Shown one piece after another: positions 11,301 to 26,300 of a DNA stretch of 41,231 bases (position 1 is its first letter; each line of letters opens with the position of its first letter). This DNA is from an uncultured Christensenellaceae bacterium. Its GTDB lineage: Bacteria; Bacillota; Clostridia; Christensenellales; Borkfalkiaceae. Below the pieces are notes generated by a model. That model ran no database searches, was not told the DNA's origin, and saw only the letters and a program-made list of their open reading frames with translations. The DNA is taken from positions 10,716 through 51,946 of the forward strand of contig CAJUMW010000012.1 of assembly GCA_910587625.1 (NCBI GenBank). Direction: 5' to 3'. Position numbers and translations under genes: made by a program.

Positions 11301-14300
11301 CCATACGGCAATAACCAACGAAAAATTGCCCGTCGGCAGCTATATCGTAAAAGTAACCATCACAAATCACAACTATTCTTTCGGCACAGACGCGGATGGC
11401 AACCCCGTTTACGAGGCTGAAATTACAGTTGATATAGTACCTTGCGAAATAACCGTAGAAATCGGCGACCTTGCAAATACCGTTTACTTCGGAGATGTTT
11501 ACAACACGTTGAAAAACGCAGACTCGACCGAAGAGGAAGCAATCGCGGCAATAACCGCACTTTGGAACTCGATTCTCACAGTTACGGGCGCGCTTGCATA
11601 TGACGACGGCATTCTCGACGTAATATCGCTCGCTATCGAGTGGAACGACAATTACGGCGTAGGCGCTTATGCAATTCAGGGTTCTGTAAACGCAGGTTAT
11701 ATCGACAATTACAACGTAACGTTTAACGGCAGTTACAATAACTCGGACGGCACCAAGGCAGGTACTTTGACGGTTACAAAAGCCGAAATAACGGTCGACA
11801 ACACGGCGCTCAGCCTGTTCCAGACCCCTTCGGCACAGCCCATTGACCTTACTTCGAGGGTAACTCTTGCAGACAAGAGCGAAGACTTTACTATTCTCTA
11901 TGCTCTTGCAGTCGGCGTTGAAGGTGAAGACGGAACTTATACGTTCACCGAGCCTGCCGACAGCGCATATACAACGACTATCCAGTCGGTAAAGGACGAG
12001 GGCGAATACCGTCTGTACTACAAGGTATCGGACAACAATGATAACCACAACAGGAAGAGCGGCTATGTTTCGATAATTGTCAGAGGTTCTGTATTTAACT
12101 TCAAGGCAACATTAAGCGATATAACCTACGGAGACGAAACTCCCGACTTGGCTACGCTCAGAAACGACCTTACCATAAGCGAAGTGCTCTACAACGGCAA
12201 CGCGCTTGAAGGCGAAGCGCTCGCTTCCGCTATCGAGGTTATCAAACAAAACGTAACTCTTACAATCGAACAGACAGGCAGACTTCCCAAGGGTAACTAT
12301 CCCGTAGTTGTAGGCGGTACGGGCAACTATACCGACACCGCCGACGGAGATGCGGTCAAGCAGGTAAGCTTCGGCGTAAGCGAACCCCTTACCCTCACGG
12401 TAAACGCGCTTGAAATCAGCGTTGAAGTTGCAGATCAGACAATCGATTATATGGATTGGTCGTACGACCAAATCAAAGCAAAGCTTGACGAGCTTGTTCA
12501 AGTCAAGGTTGGCGAAACAACCGTAACCGAGCTTCCCGACGCATTTGACGAAGTGTTCACACTTTCACTCGGCGGCATTGCCGACGACGCAGAGGGCTAC
12601 ATTGCAGTAAAGGACGGCGGCTACGACGTAGTTCTTACGCAGGTAGACAACGACAATTACGTCATTACAAAGACTCTCGGCAAAGTAAACGTTACTGCGG
12701 CAGATCTTACCGTAAGCTATGTGTTCAACGTAGACGGCTACGATATCTATAACGCTGCTTATCATCCCGTTGCTACAACTGTCGACGGTACGGATAAAGC
12801 TGTAATATGGAGCTTCGGCACAGAGCGCAATGACGAAAGCGGTGAAATAACTTACGTAGATACGCTCACTTTGACGGACGTCGCCGCATACACAGTTTAC
12901 TACAAGGTATCCGCACCCAACCATAAGGAAGTTGCAGGTTCGTTTACCTTCAATATCGTTCCCAAGGAAGTAGTAATAACCGTTGACGCGGAGAGCAATT
13001 CAATAGTCTACGGAGAAGCGTTCCCGACAATCGGCATCGACGACGAAAACGTTGTTGAAGCGGATTACACTGTCACCGCAGTTCTCAAAGACACATCAAC
13101 GGTCGCAAATCTTCAAAGACCCGTTGCAGGCACCTACACCGTAACAGTTAAGCTTTCAAACAAGAATTATACGTTTGTTAACGCAACGGAAAACACCGAT
13201 ACGGCTACCGTAGAAGTTGTCGTAAACAAAAAGCTTGTCGGCGTGGATTGGAGCGGTATAGGCGCAACTCTCAACGAGGGAAGCGGCAACTACTACGCAA
13301 CTTACGGAGATACTCTCGGTAATCCCGTGGGCAGCGTTCTTGAAGGCGATTCGTCCAAACTTAACGTCAAGTATTACAGACAGACGGACGACGGCAAGGT
13401 AGAGATAACCGAAAACGATTATCTCAACCCCGTTGCAGGCACATACATTCTTGAAGTCGAAGGCTTTGAAAACGCAAACTACGACTTTGCGGAGAATGCA
13501 GAACTCAGCGCAACGATAGTTGTTTCTCCTAAGGAAGTTTCTATTACCTGGAACGAGAGAGCGTCCTACGTTTACGGCAGCAACCTTCCCGAACCCACTA
13601 TAGCCGACCTCGACGCTATCGAAGGCAGCTATACGGTTGAAAAGAAGCTTGTCAACGCAGAGGGTGAAGAGGTTGATTTTGAAAAAGTCAACGTCGGCAA
13701 TTACGTTATCCGCGTTACAATCGACAACCCCAACTATACGCTCGGCGGCACTGAAAGCGGAGAGTTAGAGCTTACCGTAGTTCCCCTTGAAATAACGGTT
13801 ACCGTAAACGGCAGCAGCATTTCAAGCTACAAGTACGGCACGCTTACGGCAGAAAACGTAAACGCAACAATCAACGCGCTTGCAAACCTCTACACAGTCG
13901 CAATAACCAATAACGACGATTTAAGCGAGCTTCCCGATGCTGTAAAGGACGTATTTGTAATTTCCGTAACGCTTGCAGACGGCACAACGGGCTATCTTCC
14001 CGTAAATACCTACACGGTAACTGCGGCAGGTGTTTCGGCTAACTACAAGGTTACACCCGTTGTAGCAACGTTTGAAATAGAGAAGGCGGAAATCGACCTT
14101 TCGAGCGTCACCGCAATCACGCTCTATGAAACGGGTTCGGCTCAGCCTGTAGTTGTCGAGGACGACTTTAAGGCGCTTATCGGACTTAAAGGAATTGAAG
14201 AGGGCAAAGACCTCAACCTTACAGTTAAATATTATCTTTCCAACACTCAACTTGCGGAAGGTTCGACAATAACTTACGGCACGGCTATTCCCACGGTTGC

Positions 14301-17300
14301 TACCGAAGGCACATATTATCTGTACTATCAAGTTACTGCGGACAATCACGAAACGGCTGAAAGCATGGTAACCGTAACGGTTGACAGCTCGCTGTTCGTA
14401 ATTCAGGTCGAGTTAAACAACCTCACTTACGGCGACGTACTCAACAGTCAGGCAAGCTTACTTAAAGCTCTCGACATCGTACACCTCACATACAGCCATT
14501 CCGACCTTGCTTGGAATCCCACGATCGACGCGCTTATCAGAAGCGGCATAACCCTTTCGGTTGCCGGCGCTGAAGAAAACGCATATGTCGGCGCAGGCAA
14601 ACACACTTTGGTTGTCGGCGGCAGCGTCAAGTATGACGGCAAGGAAGTTAAGATAGTTCTCGAAAGCGGTAACGGTACGTTTAACGTAGCTCAAAAGGCT
14701 ATAACGGTTGCGGCTGACAGCTTAACCGTAACTTACGGTGACGACAACTACCTTGCAATAGAGGGCGGCACTTACGCACTTTCGGCTAAAGTTACCAAAG
14801 GTTCGCTTGTCACGGGCGACGAGCTTTCCAAGCTTGTTACGCTTTCCGTTAATAAGGGCGCATCTTTCGGCAAGGGCGTGTACGCTATCGAAGGAGAGTA
14901 CGCAGAGAACGGCAATTACGGCATTACGTTTGTAAACGGTACGCTTACCGTAAACGCAGCAAAAGTTTCTATCGATTGGAACATAGCAGAGGGCGCTAAC
15001 GTAGTTTACGGCAACGCGCTTCCCGTTCCCGCAATCGAAGGGCTTGAAAGCAGCGACTACAAAGTTACCTACAAGCGTTCGGGCAGAGTCATTACAAACG
15101 CCGCAAACCTCAACGTAGGCGTATATGTAATCGAAATCGAACTTCTCAACGCCAACTATACGCTGGGTGACGACAGTTCGAGCCTCGAGGTCGAAATAGT
15201 TCCGGCACCCGTTGCAATAAATTGGGGTGACAGCGATGAAGTCGTTTACGGCAACATGCTTCCCACGCCCACGCTTGCAATCGAAGGCGTAAGCCATACC
15301 GTAACTTATTATAACGGCACAACGCGCGTAAGCAACACCGGCAGACTTCCCGTAACCGAAAACGGATACAGGGCGCAGGTCAACATAACCAACCCCAACT
15401 ACACCTATGCAGAGGGAGAAACGGGCGAGCATACTTACAGAGTAACTCCCCGCGAAGTTTGGGTCAACGTTAAAAACCAGACGGCGGTTTACGGCTTGTG
15501 GACGGCAACAAACGCAAACAACAGACTTGCGGTAATTGCGGATAAGTTTACCGTAACAGGCGCAAACGGAGAGGAAATAACTCTTATCGATTCTATTTCC
15601 GCACTCGGCATTTCGCTCACGGTAGGCAACCTCGACGGTGTCGACGGATATCTTCCCGTAGCGGAATATCCCATCGTAGGCGCTTGGACAAACAACAACT
15701 ATAAATTACACTTTACCGATGACGCGGCGCTTTCAATCACCAATGCCGATATGAAGGCAAGCTTCCGCGACATAGCTAAATACTTCGTATCCGGCGGACA
15801 CGTTCTTTCCCTTTCGGAAAGCTTAGTTACGCTCAAAGGTACAGGCAACACGGCTCACATCACATACTCGTTGCAAAACGCGTTGGCGGCAGACCCCGAA
15901 ACTCTCACTTACGTTGAATCGGGAGAAGCTACAAGAGTAACCGAAGTCGGCAACTACTATCTGTATTATATGGTAGAGGCGGACAACCACACGACGATTT
16001 ACGGCCACGTCAACGTCGTAGTAGCTGCTTCCGTGTTGCAGATTCAGGTAAGAATTTCCGGCTCGCTCACTTACGGCGACACGGTTCCTTCGAGCGCAGA
16101 CCTTTGGAATATGCTCACAATTTCGAGAGCATACCACAACGGCGTTGCAATCAACGTTTCGAGAGTAAGAGATATTCTCAACACGGCGATTGCCGAGGGA
16201 ACGGCAACTATCGGCGTAAACGGCTATGAAGAGGGCGCAATCCTCTCTGCCGGCACTTACAGCCTTGTATTGAGCGGTGTTACCAATGGCTATCAGGTAG
16301 GCACGGAATATCCCGAAACCACCGTATCTTTCTACGACGCATTCGATTCAAGAATTTTAGTTGTAAACAAAAAGGCTATAACCGTAAATCTTGCCGACAT
16401 ATCGGTTGTTTACGGTGACGCAACTCACGAAAACCTTGTAAACGGCATTTACGAGTTTGTACCCACAACCGCAGATACGCTTGTAGGTCTTGACGAACTT
16501 TCGGATATCGTTTCCGTAACTTTTGCCAACGACGGTTTGCTCAACGTAGGTACTTATCCCGTAACTTGCAGTGTAATCGACAGCGAAATTGCGGATAACT
16601 ACAACGTAACGTTCAAATACGACGGCAACCGCAGAAACGCTAACATCAAAGTAAGCGCCGCAACGGTTACAATCGATTGGAACTTTGCTTCAAGCGACAA
16701 GTTCGTGTACGGTGAAGAGCTTCCCGTTCCCGCGGTGGTAAGCGACAGCCTTGACGTAACGCTCAGCGACTATACGGTTGAATATTTCTTTGGTACAAGA
16801 CCCGTTGAAAATTCAGCTAAGCTCGGAGTAGGCGAATACACAATAGTTGTAACCCTCAAAAACTCCAACTTTGCGTTCGGTGCGGATGAGGTTACTTCCA
16901 AGACCGTTACAATCGACCCTGCGGAAGTTGAAGTAGACTTTGCGCCCGTTATGGACAGCTACGTCTACGGCAACAATATCGACCTTCCCGTAATTCATGC
17001 GCTTTCGGCAAGCGACTATCAGGTTAAGTTCTACAATTCCGAAAATGAAGAAGTGACCAACTCCAAGCTTGCGGTAGGCACATACAAGGTTAAAGTAACA
17101 ATTACAAACCCCAACTACGTTTTAAGCAAAACGGCTCAAAGCGAGAAGAGCGTAACCGTAACCGCACGTCCCGTAACTGTTGTAATAGGCAGCCTTACGG
17201 CGGAATACGGCGAGTGGACCAAGGCAAACGCTGCGGAAAAACTTGCAAAGATTGCAGACCTCTACACAGTCGACGGCAATATCGACGCGGCGGCACTGCT

Positions 17301-20300
17301 CTACATAAGCATAGTACTCGACGGGTTAAGCGGCATCGAGGACGGTTGTCTTGCAGCCGGCGTATACACGCTTTCCGGTTCGTACAACAACTCCAACTAT
17401 GACGTTGAGTTTGTCGTCGGCGAGCTTGAAATTCTGCCTGCAACTATGGAAGTAAGCTTCCACAACTTAGTCAAGTACGCTGTAGACGAAGCAAACGCTC
17501 ATACGCTTACGCTTTCTGAAAATCTTGTAAGCTTGAAGGGCGAGGGCAACACGGCAACTATCAAATACGCTCCTTTGCAGAACGTAGGAGATATAAGCAA
17601 CATTCCCGAGTCGCTTTACAGCGAGCAAGCTCCCACGGTATTTGCAAACGGAATTTACTATCTGTACTACAAAATCGAGGCAGATAACCACGAGGATTAC
17701 TACGGCTTTGTAAGGGTAACGGTAGTTGAAACCGTTTGGGAAATAGAGGCTCGTCTTACCAAGACTCTCGTCTACGGTGACGCAACCCCCACGGCACAGC
17801 AGCTCAAAGATATGCTTGTCATCACAAGTATAATCGAAAACGGCACGGCTGTTACCGTAACTCCCGAGCTTGTAAACGCAATCAAACAACACGTTACCGT
17901 TTCAATTAAGGGCAACGGCGCAGAAAGACTTACGGTAGGCAACTACGAAATAGTTCTCGGCGGCGACGTATCCTTCAACTATGACGACGGCGTAAACGGA
18001 GAAAGACTTGTAAACGTAGTATTTACCGACGACTTCGACGCGAGAATGCTCACTGTCGAAAAGAAGGCAATTACGGTAAAGGTAAACGACCTCACGGTTG
18101 AATATCTTGACGCAACTTACAACAAGCTGCTTTCGGGTGACACGTCCGTACTCAGCTTCGTAAACCAGACGCTTGTCGGCAGCGACAGTCTTGCAAGCTT
18201 TGTAGCCCTTGACTTCGAAGGCACTGGCGCAATGGGCGCAGGCAAGTACGCTATAGTCGGCTACGTCAACGATAACGAAGTTTCTGCAAATTACGAAGTT
18301 ACGTTTGTAAACGGTACGCTTACCGTAACACCTAAGATTGTAAATGCAAATTGGGACGACGTAACCAACGTTATTTACGGCAACGCTATCGGAGAGCCTA
18401 CGATAGACGGACTTAAAGTTTCCGACTACACCGTAAGCTACTACCTCGGCAACAAACCCGTAAACAACGCAAGCAACCTGGACGTCGGCGAATACAGAGT
18501 AGTTATAACAATAACCAACCCCGATTACACGCTCGGCTCCAACCCTGCGGAAAAGACGGTAAAGGTCGAGTCCTTGAAAGTTTCTATCGAATGGAACCTC
18601 GAAGACAGCTACGTTTACGGCACCGAGTTTGGAGTTCCCGAAATTTACGGACTTGTTTCCGGCGTCGACTATGTGGTTAAATATTTCAAGGGTAACGTTG
18701 AAATTTCCAACGGCAACAAACTTGCAGTCGGCAACGACTACAAAGTAACTGTCGAACTTCTCAACGCAAACTATACGCTCGGAGATGACGAAACTCAACA
18801 GACCGTATCGGTAACCAAGCTTGAAATAACCGTAGAAATCGGCAACGAAAACGCGGTTTACGGAGAGTGGACGGTTGCAAATGCGGCAAACAAAATAGCA
18901 CAGCTCGGCAACTTCTACGAAGTGGTAGGCAATATCCCCGACCCCGTTGCTTCGCTCAATATCTCTATTAAGCTCAATACTGCCGACGAAGAGGGATACC
19001 TCGGAGTAGGAGAATATGCGATAGAGGGCGCGTTCAACAACCCCAACTACACGGTTGTGTTCACGGGCGGCAAGCTTACAATTGAAAAAGCCGACATAAG
19101 CGCAAGCTTCAACGATATCTACAAGTACAACAGAGCAGAGGGACACGATTTAAGTCTTTCCTCCAAGCTCGTAACGTTGAGGGGTGAGGGCAATACGGCA
19201 AGCATCACATACAAGCTCGATACCGAACCCAACCTCGATATACAGAGCAGCGAGTATGTTTCCGCAGTTCACGTCGACCACGTCGAAGGCAGAACAACTT
19301 ACTATCTGTACTACAAGGTAGTTGCGGAAAACCACAACGACTTAACGGGCTTTGTAAAGGTTGAAATTGTAGACTCGCTTCTCGAAGTCGAAGTAAGCCT
19401 TGCAAAGGGCATAACTTACGGAGATGCAACTCCCGACGAAGCTTGGCTCAAACAAAACCTCAAAATCAACAAAATTTACCGCGACGGCGTACAGATTGCC
19501 GTAACAAGCGACCTTGTTTCGACAATTCTCGGCGGAATTACTTCAATTGATATTGACACTCAAAATGCGGCAAGACTCGGCGTCGGCAGCTATAGTGTAA
19601 CTCTTGAAGGTATTTTGCACGACTATGTCGAAGACGGAGATACGATAATAGCTCTTCGCGACGGCTTCGATTCAAAGATATTGAACGTTGCTAAAAAAGC
19701 TATAACCGTTCAGGTAAATAATCCCGAAAACGTTGTTTACAACAGCGACGCATATTGGGATATTCTCGGCGGCGATCTCTCGCACTTCTCGTATGACGAA
19801 GTTGTTCTTGTCGGAAGCGACAAACTTTCCGACTTCCTCATCCTTTCGCTCTTACTCGAAGACGCAACCGAGTTCAACGCCGGCAAGTACACGGTAACGG
19901 CAACCGTAATCGACAACGAAATTTCCGCAAACTATCAGGTAACGATAGTAGACGGCACGCTCACGGTAGTACCTGCAACAATTTCCGATGTGAATTGGAA
20001 CATTGCCACGGGCGGCTACACCTACGGCGACAGCCTGCCTACGCCTACGATAGACGGACTCAACGTTTCAGATTATAAGGTGAGCTACTACCTCGGCAAC
20101 AGACTTTTAACCTCTATTGCCAATCCGGATGCGGCAACTTACACTATAAGAGTTGAAATAATTAACCCGAACTACACGTTCGCAGACGGCACCACGGCGG
20201 AAACCACGGTTGAAATCAAACCTTATACGGTCGAAGTCGAATGGAACAGAGCGGACGGCTACACCTACGGAGATACGTTCAACGTTCCCGAAATTTACGG

Positions 20301-23300
20301 ACTCGACGCTTCCGACTACAAGGTTACATACCTTGACTCCTTGGGTGAAGAGGTCGCAAACGACGGACATAACCCTGTCGGAACATACACAGTTAAAGTT
20401 GACGTAGTAAATCCCAACTACACGCTCGGCGCTAACCTCGGCTCGATAAGTTTAACGGTTGCAAAGCTCGACATAACAATCACTGTCGGTGACGTTACTG
20501 CGGACTACGGCGTATGGTCTAAGGACAATGCACAGTCAAAGCTTGCGGCGCTTACCAACATGTTCGGCGTGGATAAGGATATTCCCGACGCGCTTGCACT
20601 GTTGCAGCTCGGCTTGAGTATAGTATCCGACGAAAAAGGTAATTTCTACTCGGTAGGCAGCCATAAACTGCGCGCAGCGGCTGCGGTAAACGAAATTTCT
20701 TCAAACTATAACATTACGTTTGTTGACGGAACGTTGACAGTCAACAATGCGGACCTTCGTCTTAACTTCCGCGATTTGGTAAAATCCGAGGGAGAAGAAC
20801 AGCCCGTAAGCCTGTCAAATAGCCTTGTAACAACGCTTGGCGACGTCAAGAACGAACAGGTTGAAATCCGCTATGCGGCTACTCAGCGCGTTCCCGACCT
20901 CGTATTTGCGGACAGTGCGTACACGTTCGATAACGACAACGCGCCTACCGTAACCCAAGAGGGCGAGTACTATCTGTACTATATGGTAACCGCACCCAAC
21001 CATAACACCGCATACGGCTATGTCAAAGTAACCGTAACCGGCACGGTTTGGGACATCGAGGCAAGACTCAGACAGACGATAACCTACGGTGACGAACTTC
21101 CCACGGTTGACGAGTTGAAGAATCTTCTTGTAATAACCGCAGTAACCGAAAACGGAGTTAAACAGCAGCTCACACCCGATATGATAAGCGCTATCAAGGA
21201 CGGCATAACCATCAGCGTAAACGGAGAGGTTAAGAACGTCGGCACTTATGAAGTAGTTGTAAGCGGCAGCGAAATTTCGTTCGGCGGCAAGACAATAGCA
21301 ATAACTTTCGACGATGATTTCGATTCAAGAATCCTCATTGTCAATGCGAAACCTCTCACAGTAACGTTCGACGCATTGCAGGTAACATATGCAAGCGCGG
21401 CATATCAGGCGTTGCTCTCCGGTGACCTTTCGGCTCTTACCTATGTTGCAAGCGAGCTTGTCGAAGGTGACGATATTGCAGATATCTTCTCTGTTTCAAT
21501 ACGCGATATGGGTACTTTCGGAACGGGCAGATATTCGATAAGCGGCAACCTCCTCGACACGCAGACCGCTGCAAACTATGCGGTAACGTTCAGACAGGCA
21601 ACCTTGACCGTAACCACGGCAACCGTATCGGTTGAGTGGAACGGAAACAGCCTCGTATACGGCAACGCGCTTCCCGTACCTACAATCGACGGACTCCGCG
21701 TTTCCGATTACAGCGTAGAGTATCTCAAAAACAACGTTCCGGTTGACAATATCGACCTTCCCGACGTTGGCACCTATACGGTAAGGGTAACGCTCAAAAA
21801 CGGCAACTACACGTTCGGAACAAACTCCAACACTCACAGAGTTACCGTTACGGCAAAACCCGTTGAAATCAATTGGTACAACGACCGGCCCGTAGTTTAC
21901 GGCACCGAACTTCCCACGCCTCAGCTTCTTGACCTCAACGACGACGATTACACCGTCAAGTACTACAACTCGCGCGGCGTCGAAGTTTCGAACGGAAACA
22001 CTCTTCCCGTCGGAAGATACAGAATGGTCGTAAGACTTCTCAACAACAACTATACGTTCGGCGATTCAAGCAATAACGAATACATTGAAATAGTTCCCCT
22101 TGACGTGACTGTCGTAATAGGCGACGTCGAGGCAGTGTACGGAGAATGGACGGCAAGAAATGCGGCTAACAAGTCAAGACTTTTGACCGGTTACACCGTA
22201 ACGACGGCTATCCCCGACGCGGAAAGCTTGCTCAACATCGTTCTCAGCGTCAACACCAACGGCGCTACGGGAACTCTTGCAGTGGGCGACTACGACATTT
22301 CGCTTACCTGGCGCAACGCAAACTATAACATTGTATTTGAAAAAGCTACGCTCAGCGTAACTCCTGCGGATATTGACGTAAACTTCCGCGACATAGTCAA
22401 GTATGCGGACGAAAACGGTCAGCAGCTCAGCCTTTCGACTTCGCTTGTAAGCTTAAAGGGTGAGGGCAACACGGCAACAATAAGCTATGTTTCCGACCTT
22501 GCGCTTGTCGACGGACTTGTGTTCGCAGATGAAGACTATGCGTCTACAATTCCCACAACACCCACCGAAGCAGGCGTTTACTACCTGTACTACAAGGTAG
22601 AAGCGGCTAACCACAACACCTATTACGGCAGCGTAAAAGTAACCCTTGAAAGCTCGGTTCTCGAAATCGAAGTAAGCTTGAATAAGAGTTATATTTACGG
22701 AGATAAACTTCCCACATCGGCAGAGCTTAAACAGCTTCTCACGATTACGGGCGTTAAGCACAACGGTGTTGCAGTCAGCATCACAAACGCACTTGCAAAC
22801 ATTATTTTAAGCGGAATTGAATTGCAGCTTGCAGTCGGCGAAGGCACTCCTGCGGTCGGTAAGTACGAAATTATAATTACTTCCGGTACAACCGAGGATT
22901 ATATCGACGGTACTACGACAATCGTATTCGACAGCGACTTCGACGCAAACATTCTTCAAATCAATCCCAAACCCATAACCGTAACTGTTGACAACAAGTC
23001 GGTTGAATACGGCGGAGTAGATTATAAGGCAATACTTGACGGCACTTACAGCTTCACGGCTACGGCAAACACACTTGTAACAGGCGACAAAGTTAGCGAT
23101 ATCGTTTCCTCCGGAATAGTATTTGACGGCGCGTTCGATGCAAGGACGTACGAAATTGTCGCAACGCTTCTCGATACGAAAACGTCGCGCAATTACGAAG
23201 TTACGCTTGTAAACGGCACTCTTACCGTAACGCCCAAGACCGTAACGGTAAATTGGGGCGCAAACAGCGTAGTTTACGGCAACGAACTTACCGTACCTAC

Positions 23301-26300
23301 GATTTCAGGCTTGGACGTGTCCGACTATCAGGTCAAATACTTCCTCGGCAACGTCGAAGTCAACAACGCAAGCGACCTCAACGTCGGAGAGTACAGAGTA
23401 GTAGTTACTCTTACAAGCGGCAACTATGTGTTTGCAGACGGAACAACCGTTGAAAACAAGATTGCGGTAACGGCAAAAGACGTGTCTAAGGACATAGTCT
23501 GGAATATTGAAACAAGCTATGTTTACGGCAGCTTGCTCGGAATTCCCGCAATTAGGGGACTCACCGAGGACGATTACACGATAACCTATACTACAGCGGA
23601 CGGCAAAGTAGTTGAAAACGAAAACCTTCCCGTAGGAGAGTATAAAGTTGTAGTAACGCTTGTAAACGGCAACTATACGCTCGGTGAAGAGTCGCTTTCG
23701 CGCGAAGTAAGCGTCGTAACCCGTAAAATAAGCGTAACTGTAAACGACGTGGCTGCGGACTACGGCATTTGGACGGCAGAGAACGCACAGGAAAAACTTG
23801 CGGCTCTCGGTATCAACTATGTTGTTGACGATGAAATTCCCGACGCTGCAAGTCTGCTGGGAATAACGCTCACGCTCGACACGACGGCTACGGGCTACCT
23901 CGGCGTAGGAGAGTACGACATTGTCGGTACGGCATCCAACAAAAATTACGCCGTAACGGTAAACAAGGGTATTCTCACAATAAATAACGCCGATATAAAA
24001 GTTGCATTCCCCGAAATAGCTACCTTCCCGACGGCTCGTTCTCTCGAACTTGACACCGACGAAGTTACATTGCAGGGCAACGCAACGGCTACGATTACCT
24101 ACGTTGACGAGCTCGAATACGTTGCCGACCTCGTGTTCTCGCAATACGGCGCAACCGCACCTTCAATCACTGCGGATACCGCTTGCGGAGAATACTACCT
24201 GTACTATAAGGTAACTGCAGATAACCACAACGACTTCTACGGCTTCTTGAAAGTAACCGTTGAAGAAATGGTTATCAAAGTAACGACAGACTTCGGCGGC
24301 TCGATAACTTACGGCGACGCAACGCCTATCGACGACGCTTGGCTCAAATCTCATCTCTCGTTCGTTTCCGCAACGGTAAATGACGGAACGGATAATGTTC
24401 TCACTCCCGAGCTCATAGCTCAGCTCAAAGCTAATATTACTTTGAGAGTTGACGGCGTTTCCGTAAACTCCTATCTCACGGTAGGCAAGTATGCAATAAT
24501 CATCGACGTCAAGGACGGCTTCACTTACGAAGGCACTGCGGCAACCGTTATGTTTACCGACGAGGCAAGACACCTCACCGTAAACAAGCGCGACATTACC
24601 GTAACGGCCGACGCTCTTACGGTAGAATACGCAAGCGAAGAGTACTTCAAGCTACTCGGCGGAGATTTCGGTTCGCTCACGGCTTCGGCTACGAACATTG
24701 TAAGCGGAGATAATCTCAGCGACATCGTATCGCTTTCGATAGGATTCGGCACAAGCTTCGGCGTCGGAGAATATTCGATAACCGTAACCCTTCTCGACAG
24801 CGAAAAGGCGTTGAACTACAACATTACCGACATTACGGGCGCAAAAGTAACAATTACTGCAAAACCCGTAAATGTTGATTGGAGCGGCGTAAAGGATACC
24901 TATGAATACGGTGAAGAGATGATAGGCTCTCCCGTAATCGACGGACTTACAGTCGAGGACTATAAGGTAACTTATCTCAACTCCGAAAATGTTGAAGTTT
25001 CCAACAGCGTCAACCTTCCCGTAGGCTCTTACACTGTAAAGGTTGAAATTATCAACCCCAACTACAAGCTTGCCGACGATGCAGTCGCAACAAAGACAGT
25101 AACTATAAGACAGTCCTCTGTCAAAGTAGTATGGAACGACACGCAGGACAGCTATGTTTACGGAGACAAACTTCCCACGGCGTTAATCAGCGGACTTACG
25201 GAAGGCGTCGACTACACCGTAACTTATAACGGCAGCACAACGTATCCTTCACAGATAAATGCAGGTTCGTACACAATCAAGGTTGTACTTCCCGAAAACA
25301 GCCCTTATTCGTTTGCAGACGATGCTGTTACGGAAATAACGGTAGTTGTTGAAACCAAGAAAGTAACGCTTATCTGGAACCTCAACGACGAGTACGAGTT
25401 CGGAGAAGAGCTCGGCACACCTGTAATCGAAGGTCTTGATTCAAGCAAGTACACCGTAACGGGACTTCCTGCAAGCGGTACGGCAGACACGGCCGACGGC
25501 TACACCGTAACCGTAACAATTACCGACAGCAACTATGCGTTCGCAGACGGCAGTGTAGCGGCTGAAAAGACTATAACCGTAAATGCAAAGAAGGTAGAGA
25601 TAAGCTGGAACACAACTTACAGCTACTCCTACGGCGACAACCTGCCCGTACCCACGATCGAAGGACTTGAAGCAGGCGTCGACTATACCGTTGAGTACAG
25701 CGACGAAAACGGAACGCTTGAAAACGGCTATATCGCGCACGTTGGCGAGTATAAAGTCAAAGTAACGCTTGTAAACGGCAACTATACGCTCGGCACAGAC
25801 GAAACTACATTGACAATCAATGCGTTGAAGAGAGCTATAACCGTTCAACTCAAGGATTACAGCGCTGCATACGGTGTATTTACGGCGGAAAATGCTGCGG
25901 CTCAGCTTGCGCTTGTCTACGCTTCGATAGTTGACAGTTCGGCAATTCTTTCCCAGCTTGTCAGCGGAGATATCGTAGAGTCGCTCAACATCGTGCTCTC
26001 ACTCACGGGCGCGACAGACGGCTACCTCGCGGTAGGCGGCTCCTACAAGATAGGCGCAACCTATACGAGCGACAAGTACGAAGTGACGTTTAAGAGCGGC
26101 AACCTTACTATAACCAACGCAACTATTACAACGGCGTTCGGAGAAGTAATAACAAGATTCCAGATTCCGAATGAAGACGGCGGATACGAAGAGCAGAGCG
26201 TAGAGCTCGACAGCAAGCTCGTAACCTTGCAGGGAGAGGGCAACACAGCGACTATCGATTACATTCCCGGACTCGGCAACGCGCCCCTCACGGCTGAAGA